49,695 nt of DNA from Candidatus Foliamicus numerosus (GTDB lineage: Bacteria; Pseudomonadota; Gammaproteobacteria; Steroidobacterales; Foliamicaceae). The position numbers and the translations under genes were made by a program. The notes under the pieces are model-generated. The model was not told the DNA's origin, did no database searches, and worked only from the letters and a program-made list of their open reading frames with translations. Positions within the stretch are counted from its first letter, which is position 1. Each line of letters starts with the position of its first letter. Below, piece by piece: positions 41,209 to 48,676 of the stretch. Location of the stretch: contig JAPYNE010000052.1 of the NCBI GenBank assembly GCA_028285945.1, positions 1-49,695 of the forward strand. The letters run 5' to 3'.

Positions 41209-43166
41209 ACGACATCGTGCAACACAGCTTGTTTGGAGAAAGTCCCGTCTCGGAACCCGGGAGAACAGGCAAACCCGAGTGGCTGGGCATAGTCATTGAT
41301 AACCGGCGGCTGTTTGATGCCCTACAAGATGGGTGGTTGCGCCCGGAAGCGCAGGAGAAAGGCATGGTCGCCGGTGTCGAGTCGTTCGGCGGCACGGCAG
41401 GCTCGTCTGTCGATAACCGCATCCCGGTATGGCTGCGGATTGACACTGCCAAGTTGCCTGATTTGGAGGTCAGCGTCCTCCGGAACAACGAATGGCTCGC
41501 CCTCATGCTTTCGCATGTGGCGCAACCCGACTCGCTGGTTCTATGGCCGGGTGTCCTGCCGACATCCAGCATCCGCAACATAACCGTCGCGTGCGACGAG
41601 CACCGCGCAAGATTGAAAGCGCTGGCGAGGCGAGCGTCGAACATCCTCGTTCCGGATAACCTGAAATGTGGCGCCGAACCCAATGATCAGCTTCCTGACA
41701 TTCCGCCACTTTCCCAGCCGATACCTGCCGGCATCGTGATTCCCGATACTGAGGATGGAATCCGGGGGGCCATGACAATGGCACTGTGGGGGGTGCCTAG
41801 GATCGATCCTTGGTTGGACTTGCTTGTGGCCAGCCTTTCCGGTGAACCGAAAAAGCTAACCAGATACGCCAAGGAACTTAACGCAAGCTGGTGGCGGTTC
41901 CCTCCATGGTCTCGGCTGGTCCGAGAAAAAAACTGCGATGACGCGGTCGCAAATGATGCGCAGGAGTGTTTGTGGCTTGCAGCAATTGATGTGTTCGGGG
42001 CGGGAAGCGAACTTCGATCCAAAGCTGCGGTGGATGCCATCGCCCAGACTGCATTGCAGGAGGCCACATCTGAAGAACACAAGAGCGCCATCCTAGACTG
42101 GCAGCAAACAACGCATCAAATCCAGCGGGCAGAGGCGTTAATTAAACACGACGATTGGCGACTGATGCCCGTCGGCTTGGCTATTCAACTGCTGCTCGCA
42201 CGGCCCGAGCCCACCGATTTCAAGACTTGGCTGCATGACGACACCCAACCTTCTCCGGCCGTCATATGGACGGCTGCCACATTGTGTGGTCTGCTTCACG
42301 GCTACCGAAGACTAGACCTCGCCTTCCGCGGGTCGCTTACGCAGCAGGAAATCGTCGCCGTTCAAGCGCTGCGCATAAGTTCCCGCCGCAATGATTTTGC
42401 ATGGCCTGCCATCACCAAAGAAGCTCCGTGCTGGCGCAAGGAAAGCAGATTGAATAAGTATATTTTGTCTTGGGGCGGACAGGACTTCGCCGAGAAGCGA
42501 GAAAAAGAACGCGGGCGGTTGCCTGCGCCGCCAACCGCAGATTCATGCAAAGCAGGAACCGATGAGATTCCCGGCTTCGCCCTCATGCACGATTTCATCA
42601 CTGAGGAAGAAGAAAAATATCTCGTTCAGATGATCGACGAGACCGGTCGGTGGAACTCCGAACTCGCACGCCGCACTCAACACTATGGCTGGCGCTACGA
42701 CTATGGGTCGCGTCGAGTCAACCAGGCGGCATATATCGGAAAGCTGCCGGAGTGGGCCGGAAAACTAGGACGCCGACTGCATGAAGAAGGCCATGTCCAA
42801 CATCTCCCAGACCAGGTGATCGTTAACGAATACGTGAAAAACCAAGGCATTGCACCTCATATTGACAGCAGTGCCTTCGCCGATGGGGTGGCGATGATTA
42901 GCCTTCTTGAAGCTTGGGAGATGGATTTTCTCAAAGATCGGCGGAAATTGACGCGGAGATTGGATCGGCGCAGCGTGGCTGTTTTGTCGGGAGAAGCGAG
43001 GTACAAATGGAAGCACGGCATCCGCAAGCGCAAATCGGAGCCTGCGGACGAATCAAGTGACGGAAAGCGCATTCCGCGCGAACGCCGACTATCGCTGACT
43101 TTCCGAAAGGTAATGGATGCGCCGAAGGCGCGGCGCATCCAAACCGGCGGCATCCGGCATTCTTAG
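41205..43166 (+). CDS. Large unknown protein with C-terminal AlkB-like dioxygenase
   Basis: A 653-residue protein. Residues 1 to about 430 match no family I know; they look globular, with DIVQHSLFGESPVS at the front. Residues 455-653 form an AlkB-like 2-oxoglutarate/Fe(II) oxygenase: IPGFALMHDFITEEEE opens it, NEYVKNQGIAPHID supplies His552 and Asp554, YKWKHGI gives His604, and RRLSLTFRKV (Arg628, Arg634) binds 2-oxoglutarate. The active site is complete. AlkB enzymes remove alkyl groups from DNA or RNA. The start overlaps the helicase stop (ATGA). With a methyltransferase and helicase once upstream, a DNA or RNA modification module is plausible. Confidence 0.8.
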   Translation: MNDIVQHSLFGESPVSEPGRTGKPEWLGIVIDNRRLFDALQDGWLRPEAQEKGMVAGVESFGGTAGSSVDNRIPVWLRIDTAKLPDLEVSVLRNNEWLALMLSHVAQPDSLVLWPGVLPTSSIRNITVACDEHRARLKALARRASNILVPDNLKCGAEPNDQLPDIPPLSQPIPAGIVIPDTEDGIRGAMTMALWGVPRIDPWLDLLVASLSGEPKKLTRYAKELNASWWRFPPWSRLVREKNCDDAVANDAQECLWLAAIDVFGAGSELRSKAAVDAIAQTALQEATSEEHKSAILDWQQTTHQIQRAEALIKHDDWRLMPVGLAIQLLLARPEPTDFKTWLHDDTQPSPAVIWTAATLCGLLHGYRRLDLAFRGSLTQQEIVAVQALRISSRRNDFAWPAITKEAPCWRKESRLNKYILSWGGQDFAEKREKERGRLPAPPTADSCKAGTDEIPGFALMHDFITEEEEKYLVQMIDETGRWNSELARRTQHYGWRYDYGSRRVNQAAYIGKLPEWAGKLGRRLHEEGHVQHLPDQVIVNEYVKNQGIAPHIDSSAFADGVAMISLLEAWEMDFLKDRRKLTRRLDRRSVAVLSGEARYKWKHGIRKRKSEPADESSDGKRIPRERRLSLTFRKVMDAPKARRIQTGGIRHS

Positions 43167-43320
43167 TAAGTTGTATGCACGCGCACAAGATCGCTGTGTG
43201 AAATGTGCGTCATTCCCCAGCCTCCCCGTCCCTTCGCCCGAATCCCGCATACCTGTTGGGATTGAGGGGCAAAAGAGGGCTGCATAATCTGCATTATTCC
43301 CCTTGCCTCGATGAACTTGC

Positions 43321-43410
43321 GCTAGCATGAGCACCTTGCAACAAGGGGAACCCCATGAGGATCAACAATTGCCGATGGGCGGCGCTGGCGGTTGCCGCGC
43401 TGATGGCGCT
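43321..43410 (+). repeat. Duplicated leader, copy 1 (before ankyrin gene)
   Basis: About 90 bases including TAGCAT, CAACAAGGGGAACCCCATG and the signal-peptide codons are nearly the same as those in front of the small lipoprotein 1 kb downstream. AAGGGG serves as ribosome-binding site 6 bases before the ATG. The GGGGAACCCC palindrome overlaps it. The duplication shows that these small exported genes arose by copying the 5' unit. Confidence 0.7.
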
Positions 43411-44189
43411 GCCGGGACTGGCGGATGGGGATGGCCTTCACGATGCCGCCGACAATGGCGATGTTGAAAAAGTCCGGGCGCTGCTGGATGCGGGCGCGAA
43501 CGTGAACGCGAGGAACAACTACGGCGAAACGGCGCTGATGCGTACGGCGTTGAACGGCCATGCGGAGGTGGCGGCGCTGCTAATCGACGCGGGGGCTGAC
43601 GTGGACGCGAAGGACGACTACGGCGGAACGGCGCTGATGTGGGCGGCGTGGCGCGGCAATGCGGAGGAGGTGAAGCTGCTGATCGACGCGGGGGCTGACG
43701 TGGACGCGAAGAACGAATCCGGCACTACGGCGCTGATGGGTGCGGCGGGGGCGGGCAAGGCGGAGGTAGCGGCGCTGCTGATCGAAGCGGGCGCTGACGT
43801 GGACGCGAAGCACGACGACTATACGGCGCTGATGCGTACGGCGTTGAACGGCCATGCGGCTGGAAGCGGGCGCGGACGTGAACGCGAAAACCCGCAAAGG
43901 CAGAACGGCGCTGATGAGTGCGGCGTGGCGCGGCAATGCGGAGGCGGTGAAGCTGCTGATCGAGGATGGCGCGGACGTGAACGCGAAGTCCGAATGGCGC
44001 TTTACGTACGGCCTTACGGCGCTGATGGTGGCGGCAGATGGTGGCCATGCGGAGGTTGTGAAGCTGCTTCGGGAAGCGGGGGCGAAGGAGTAGGACGACG
44101 ACACCGGCCGAACGGCGCTGATGAATGCGGCGAAGGACGGCGATGCGGAGGTGGCGGCGCTGCTTCGGGAAGCGGGCGCGAAGGAGTAG
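43355..44189 (+). pseudogene. Exported ankyrin-repeat protein, frameshifted
   Basis: Signal peptide (WAALAVAALMALPGLA) followed by ankyrin repeats of about 33 residues, each with a GHAEVAALLIDAGADVDAK-like unit. Near 43860 the coding for EVAALLI within one repeat is lost and the frame breaks. The next frame resumes LEAGADVNAKTRKGRTALM and runs through two more repeats to AGAKE and a TAG at 44093. In the same frame beyond that stop a further repeat (GRTALMNAAKDGDAEVAALL) ends again in AGAKE and TAG. Unequal recombination between repeats explains both lesions. Ankyrin proteins mediate protein binding and are common in host-associated bacteria. Confidence 0.8.
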
Positions 44190-44377
44190 GGGGGCGCGGT
44201 TTCCGCATGGAACGGCGCATAAACCGCCGGATTCCGCTGTTTTATGCGGGAGGGGGCGGGCCCGCGTTACCGCCGTTGCCGGAAACCCCATAGGTTCGCC
44301 GGTTCCGGGCCTGGCGCTTTACATAACGCCACAAGTGCCCAGGGGCCCGGGGCGGGCCTTCGCCGGACGGCCCTGCG

Positions 44378-44470
44378 GTAGCATACGCGCCTTCGCAACA
44401 AGGGGAACCCCATGGGGATCGACAATCGCCGATGGGCGGCGCCGGCGGTTGCCGCGCTGATGCTGGCGGG
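44378..44470 (+). repeat. Duplicated leader, copy 2 (before lipoprotein)
   Basis: Matches copy 1 from TAGCAT through CAACAAGGGGAACCCCATG and GATGGGCGGCG into the signal peptide codons. It diverges where this gene acquires a lipobox. A third, weaker copy of the signal-peptide part begins the ankyrin gene at 46552. The 190 bases before this copy hold only GC-rich intergenic sequence. Confidence 0.7.
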
Positions 44471-44585
44471 CTGCGGGCCTTCGGAGGAAGAGAGGCTCGT
44501 AGAGGCTTACACCGCGAAGGCGCTAGGGACGGGAATACCGCCGCTGGATTTTGCGATCAACCGGACTACGCGGAAGTGGTGTTAG
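44412..44585 (+). CDS. Small putative lipoprotein
   Basis: A 57-residue protein: MGIDNRRWAAPAVAALMLAG, then Cys21 in the lipobox LAGC, then GPSEEERLVEAYTAKALG and a short tail ending RTTRKWC. The lipobox predicts cleavage before Cys21 and lipid attachment, leaving a 37-residue mature peptide. The leader is shared with the ankyrin gene upstream. AAGGGG lies ahead of the ATG. I recognise no family, and the mature part is short enough that it may be a truncated gene. Confidence 0.55.
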   Translation: MGIDNRRWAAPAVAALMLAGCGPSEEERLVEAYTAKALGTGIPPLDFAINRTTRKWC

Positions 44586-44634
44586 CCTAGATGCCAAGAA
44601 GGTTATCGGCGGCTCTGAGCCGCAGTATTGACAA

Positions 44635-45360
44635 CTATTTCGAATCTTGCTGATACAAGGAGCCCAAGTTATTTCTCTCCTCTTGTTTGTTTATAGGCGG
44701 AAGGACGACTTGAATGAGAACAGCTTCTAGAATGTCGATCAGTTCTCTCGCCTCACATGGGGGGATTTGATCCTTCACTAATTCTCCTTTGTCATCTACT
44801 CTTCGAAAACCGAACCAGGAAAATGCGTCCCATAGAGGCTTATCTTTGTGGTGATATTTGAGGCGATCAAATAGACCTTTAGCGTCCTCACGCTTCTGGC
44901 TCTCGTTTGTTTGGCCCACATACATGATCCGTCCGTGGTGGTGTAAGAGATACACACCTACTTGCCCGGAAAAATCAACTTTCGTGCGGGCTCCTGGAGC
45001 TATTCCCCACAGGTGACGCTTGTGCCAGTCAACGCAATTTCTCTTCCAATAGAGGCCATACGATGCGAAAGTGGCGTACTTGAGATCCCGGTCGGATTGC
45101 GCATTAGATTCTCCACTAGGGATTTGAGCGCCATCTTCGATGATTCTGTACTTGCCGCCTCCTTCGGCCATGACTCTCTCTTCTTCTTTGACAAGGCGCC
45201 ACAAAGTACCCGCCACCGTTTTCTCCGGGATCTCTCCTGAGAGATCCCGTATTCCTTGTTCAACAATTTTTTCGGTAATATCTTTGTAGTGCAAGGCCTC
45301 GTTTGCTTCTTTCAAGACCTGCAACACTGCGTCTTTCCAACTTGTTTTCTTTTTGGGCAT
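44635..45360 (-). CDS. HARE-HTH plus GIY-YIG-like nuclease
   Basis: A 241-residue two-domain protein. The N-terminus (SWKDAVLQVLKEANEALHYK, DITEKIVEQG, KTVAGTLWRLVKEE) fits the HARE-HTH winged helix found on restriction-type enzymes and chromatin proteins. The C-terminus carries a GIY-YIG-like core: GVYLLHHHGRIMYVGQT, Arg in LFDRLKYHH and Glu in IDILEAVLIQV. The catalytic residues seem present. The start ATG has GGAGGA 4 bases upstream. It is much less GC-rich than its surroundings and sits among ankyrin genes on the opposite strand, so it was probably acquired. A stand-alone restriction nuclease is the best guess. Confidence 0.75.
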   Translation of the reverse strand: MPKKKTSWKDAVLQVLKEANEALHYKDITEKIVEQGIRDLSGEIPEKTVAGTLWRLVKEEERVMAEGGGKYRIIEDGAQIPSGESNAQSDRDLKYATFASYGLYWKRNCVDWHKRHLWGIAPGARTKVDFSGQVGVYLLHHHGRIMYVGQTNESQKREDAKGLFDRLKYHHKDKPLWDAFSWFGFRRVDDKGELVKDQIPPCEARELIDILEAVLIQVVLPPINKQEERNNLGSLYQQDSK

Positions 45361-45471
45361 GCATCCTCCATCTTTGGTTGAGTTCGTGGTGTGCAAGGCT
45401 GTGTGCCTTGCACATTGGGCCTATTCTATTAGCTAGGGGGGCATGTCAATGCACGAAGCCGATGGGGCGGG

Positions 45472-45699
45472 GACGGTCACGCGGATGCGGCGGCGTTGTT
45501 GATTGAAGCGGGCGCTGACGTGAACGCGAGGGACAGCTACGGCATTACGGCGCTTCATTCTAAGGCCGGGCAGGCAATCTTGGATATTGTGACGTATATA
45601 GCCGCTATTGAAATCATAACGACGTATCCTGATGTGGATGGTTGGGGGGCATGGCATCCAACAAGCAATCTCTTTACGACAACGTGCTATTGGTTTTGA
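45472..45699 (+). pseudogene. Ankyrin-repeat gene fragment
   Basis: The frame reads DGHADAAALLIEAGADVNAR, then DSYGITALHSKAG, one ankyrin repeat and part of the next, then an unrelated tail to a stop. No signal peptide or start precedes it; upstream is the region next to the GIY-YIG gene. It is probably the 3' piece of an ankyrin gene separated from its front by that insertion. It may also be a leftover of a repeat duplication. Confidence 0.6.
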
Positions 45700-45787
45700 C
45701 CAAGATGCCAAGTTGGGGCAAGCCCGGTGAGACGGCGATGCAGTTCGCAGACCGGCTGACAGGAACAACGACGGGCGCGGCGGGAAG

Positions 45788-46117
45788 ATGATCGGCCTAA
45801 CCATAATCGTTGTTGCGCTCGTATGCGGCGCAATCGGAGCATTGGTTGGAAACTCAAACCCGCGAGTAGGCGGCGGCATGGGATTCTTGGCCGGTGGGAT
45901 TCTCGGTCCAATCGGCGTTCTAATCGTGGTGGTGGTGCTGGCCAAAGACAAACCGCCGGTCACTACATCGGCCAGTCCTGCGCCGGATCACAGCAAGGAA
46001 ATCCGACTACTGGAACGTTCCATTGAGGATGAAAAGCGCCGTTCCCTCGCTCCCAAGAACGGCCATCATGCGGAACTCAAAGACCGGTTCAGCAAGGCTC
46101 GCGGGCACCGGCGCTGA
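45788..46117 (+). CDS. Small membrane protein with glycine-rich helices
   Basis: A 109-residue protein. Two hydrophobic, glycine-rich segments (MIGLTIIVVALVCGAIGALVG and GMGFLAGGILGPIGVLIVVV) flank a short loop. A basic, helical C-terminal tail with KEIRLLERSIEDEKRR follows. It resembles small proteins that place a charged coiled tail on the cytosolic face. I do not recognise a family. Spacing to the ComEA-like gene is 54 bases on the same strand. Confidence 0.55.
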   Translation: MIGLTIIVVALVCGAIGALVGNSNPRVGGGMGFLAGGILGPIGVLIVVVVLAKDKPPVTTSASPAPDHSKEIRLLERSIEDEKRRSLAPKNGHHAELKDRFSKARGHRR

Positions 46118-46171
46118 ATGTGCGATCATCCGTTCCGCAGACAACCCACCACCTGAACGAGGAACCTCACC

Positions 46172-46486
46172 ATGAAGAACCCCAAGACCAACCGATGGAT
46201 AGCCGCGCTAATTGCGGTCCTGGCTCCCTGCCTGCTATTCGCGGGGCCGGTGAACATCAACCAGGCCGATGCGGACACGATCGCCCGCGAGTTGCAGGGA
46301 ATAGGACCGGTCAAGGCCAAAGCCATCGTGGATTATCGCGAAAGCAATGGGCCTTTCGAGTCGGTGGAGGATCTATTGGAGGTCAAAGGGATTGGGCCGA
46401 AAACGCTGGAACGCAACAGGGAGGATATACGGCTTGCCGACGAGGAAGCCGAGCCTTCCGAGCCAAGCCCCGACGACACCGCATGA
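46172..46486 (+). CDS. ComEA-like helix-hairpin-helix protein
   Basis: A 104-residue exported protein. Signal peptide (WIAALIAVLAPCLLFAGP) followed by VNINQADADTIARELQGIGP and the second hairpin FESVEDLLEVKGIGPKTLE, the (HhH)2 fold of ComEA. Such periplasmic proteins bind incoming DNA during transformation; short versions are common in proteobacteria. The acidic tail is unremarkable. The ATG has GAGGAA about 8 bases upstream. Confidence 0.88.
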   Translation: MKNPKTNRWIAALIAVLAPCLLFAGPVNINQADADTIARELQGIGPVKAKAIVDYRESNGPFESVEDLLEVKGIGPKTLERNREDIRLADEEAEPSEPSPDDTA

Positions 46487-46551
46487 AAACCAAAGCCGCA
46501 ATCCTTTCCCTACTCGCTTGCAGAGATTAGGCGCATACAGGGCTGGTGACG

Positions 46552-46875
46552 ATGGGGCATGAGGTTCACCGATGGGCGGCGCTAGTGGTTGCCGCGCTAC
46601 TGGCGCTTCCGGCGCTGGCTGCCGGGATTGATTATGACTTGAGGGCCGCCATCTTCAGAGGCGACGTTTCATCCGCACGGGATGCGCTGCTTGCGGGCTC
46701 TGATGTGAACGCAACAGAGGATGACGGCTATACGGCGCTTATGTGGTCGGCATGGTCGGGCCATGCGGGGATAGTGAAGTTGCTGTTAGTAGCGGGCGCT
46801 GATGTGAATGCCAAGAACAACAACGGCTATACGGTGCTGAACATGGCGCATCAGGAGGGGGTGCTTCTCTCCTGA
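46552..46875 (+). CDS. Short exported ankyrin-repeat protein
   Basis: A 107-residue protein with signal peptide (WAALVVAALLALPALAAG) and about two ankyrin repeats: DLRAAIFRGDVSSARDALLA and GYTALMWSAWSGHAGIVKLL followed by GADVNAKNNNGYTVLN. The signal-peptide codons (CGATGGGCGGCGCTAG) match the leaders at 43355 and 44412, so this is a third member of the copied set. Unlike the larger paralogue its frame is intact. It is short for an ankyrin domain and may be a trimmed copy. The ligand is unknown. Confidence 0.72.
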   Translation: MGHEVHRWAALVVAALLALPALAAGIDYDLRAAIFRGDVSSARDALLAGSDVNATEDDGYTALMWSAWSGHAGIVKLLLVAGADVNAKNNNGYTVLNMAHQEGVLLS

Positions 46876-46907
46876 TTCGGAGGTCAGCTGACGGTAGCCT
46901 CTAGCCA

Positions 46908-47069
46908 TCAAATGCCCTCCTTCTGCAATATCGGAAGAGTATCGCCGTCAACAAGCCGAAGATCGCCGCCGCAATTCCACACCTCCTCGGCCTCGAATGG
47001 CTCTTCGTCCGCCATCAGCGCCATTGACACGCCGGCCAATACCGCAACCAGTAATTTCCTATTCATCAT
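46908..47069 (-). CDS. Small exported hypothetical protein
   Basis: A 53-residue reading frame starting MMNRKLLVAVLAGVSMALMA, a convincing signal peptide, with an acidic mature part DEEPFEAEEVWNCGGDLRLV that contains a single Cys. GAGG lies 3-5 bases before the paired ATG codons. I know no family. The mature peptide would be about 33 residues. The 170 bases between it and lpdA show no other gene. Confidence 0.5.
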   Translation of the reverse strand: MMNRKLLVAVLAGVSMALMADEEPFEAEEVWNCGGDLRLVDGDTLPILQKEGI

Positions 47070-47239
47070 TGCCTCGTCCCCCGGCGAACGGCCAAGATCA
47101 TTAGCCCGCCCCACCAGCATATCAAATATCGGAAAGGGAGGAATTGTGACTTTGGGATATAAGCCCCTTTTGTGGATCCTGAAAGCCTCGCCATACTGGC
47201 GCCTATATAGGTTCCGCAATGGTGCGGGGGGCTGTCGGA

Positions 47240-48676
47240 TCAGGACGGCTTGTCGGCGCGGCGGGGGAGGTAGAGGTCGGTGATGGTGCCGAGGTGGGCC
47301 TCGGCGGCCAGGCCGACGGATTCGGACAGCGTGGGGTGCGGGTGGATGGTGAGCGCGAGGTCTTCGGCCTCGGCGCCCATTTCGATGGCGTGGGCCACTT
47401 CGGAAATGAGGTCGCCGGCGTTCACGCCCACGATGCCGCCGCCGATGACGCGGCCGCTGGCGGCCTCGAACAGCAGCTTGGTCATGCCTTCGGAGCGCTG
47501 CATGGCGATGGCGCGGCCGCTGGCGGCCCAAGGGAACGCGCCCTTGCCGTAATCCACGCCCTGCGCCTTGGCTTCGGCTTCAGTGAGGCCCACCCAGGCG
47601 ACTTCCGGATCGGTATAGGCCACTGAAGGCACCACGCGGGCATCGAAGGCCACCTTCATGCCGGCGGCGGCCTCGGCCGCCACCTTGCCTTCGTGAGTGG
47701 CCTTGTGAGCCAGCATGGGGTGGCCGATGATGTCGCCGATCGCGAAGATGTGCGGCTGGTTGGTGCGAAGCTGTTTGTCCGCCGGAATGAAGCCGCGCTC
47801 ATCCACATTCACGCCGGCCTTCCCGGCATCGATCCTGGCGCCGTTCGGCACGCGGCCCACCGCCACCAGCACGGCATCGAAGGTGTCCGGTTGCGGAACT
47901 TTGCCCGCCGGAAACGAAGGCGTCGCGCCCTCGAACTCGACCGCCACGCCCTTGGCCGATGCTTTCGCGGACGCCACCATCACGCCGGTATGGATGGCTG
48001 CGTACTGCTTGCGGATGCGCCGCTCCAACGGCTTGAGCAAGTCCGCATCGGGCCCAGGCATCAGCCGGCCCAGCGCTTCGACTACCGTGATTTCGCTGCC
48101 CAGCGCCGCATAGACCGTGGCCATTTCCAAGCCGATGATGCCGCCGCCGATAACCAGCAAGCGCTTGGGAATGCGGCCGAGCAGCAGCGCGCCGGTGGAA
48201 TCCATGATGCGCGGATGGTCCGGCAAACCGGGGAGCGCGCGGCTCTGGGAGCCGGCGGCGATGATGCACTGCTCAAATTCAAGGGCCTCGGCGCCTTCGG
48301 CGGTCTCCACGGTCAGCTCGTTCTCGCCTGCGAAACGCCCGGTGCCCTCCAGCACCCTCACCTTGCGCTTGGCGGCCATGCCTGCCAGTCCGCCGGTCAA
48401 GCGGCCGACCACGCTCTCCACCCAAGCGCGCGAAGCCGCGGCATCCACCTTTGGCGGCGCGTATTCGATGCCCGCCTCGACAAGCTGTTCCGCCTCCTCC
48501 ATCACCCGCGCGATATGCAGCAGCGCCTTTGAGGGAATGCAGCCCACGTTCAGGCACACGCCGCCCAGCGCGGGATAGCGCTCCACCAGCGTCACGTCCA
48601 TGCCGAGGTCGGCAGCGCGGAAGGCCGCCGTGTAACCCCCGGGGCCCGAGCCCAGCACTGCAAGTTGGGTTTTCAT
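47240..48676 (-). CDS. lpdA: Dihydrolipoamide dehydrogenase (E3)
   Basis: A 478-residue flavoprotein that reoxidises the lipoyl group of 2-oxoacid dehydrogenase complexes with NAD+. The FAD motif is LAVLGSGPGGYTAAF (6-20), the redox disulphide is Cys41/Cys46 in GGVCLNVGCIPSK, the NAD motif is LLVIGGGIIGLEMATVY, and HPHPTLSE near the end holds the active-site His-Glu pair. The sequence appears complete. The start overlaps the stop of the E2 gene (ATGA), so both belong to one pyruvate-dehydrogenase-type operon. No lipoyl domain is fused at the front. Confidence 0.96.
   Translation of the reverse strand: MKTQLAVLGSGPGGYTAAFRAADLGMDVTLVERYPALGGVCLNVGCIPSKALLHIARVMEEAEQLVEAGIEYAPPKVDAAASRAWVESVVGRLTGGLAGMAAKRKVRVLEGTGRFAGENELTVETAEGAEALEFEQCIIAAGSQSRALPGLPDHPRIMDSTGALLLGRIPKRLLVIGGGIIGLEMATVYAALGSEITVVEALGRLMPGPDADLLKPLERRIRKQYAAIHTGVMVASAKASAKGVAVEFEGATPSFPAGKVPQPDTFDAVLVAVGRVPNGARIDAGKAGVNVDERGFIPADKQLRTNQPHIFAIGDIIGHPMLAHKATHEGKVAAEAAAGMKVAFDARVVPSVAYTDPEVAWVGLTEAEAKAQGVDYGKGAFPWAASGRAIAMQRSEGMTKLLFEAASGRVIGGGIVGVNAGDLISEVAHAIEMGAEAEDLALTIHPHPTLSESVGLAAEAHLGTITDLYLPRRADKPS

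Noticed and set aside
43500-44189. Regular repeats of about 100 bases that might suggest a CRISPR-like array.
   Set aside because: They are ankyrin-repeat codons with varied sequence and no constant repeat or unique spacers. No CRISPR array, tRNA or rRNA gene was recognised anywhere in the window.
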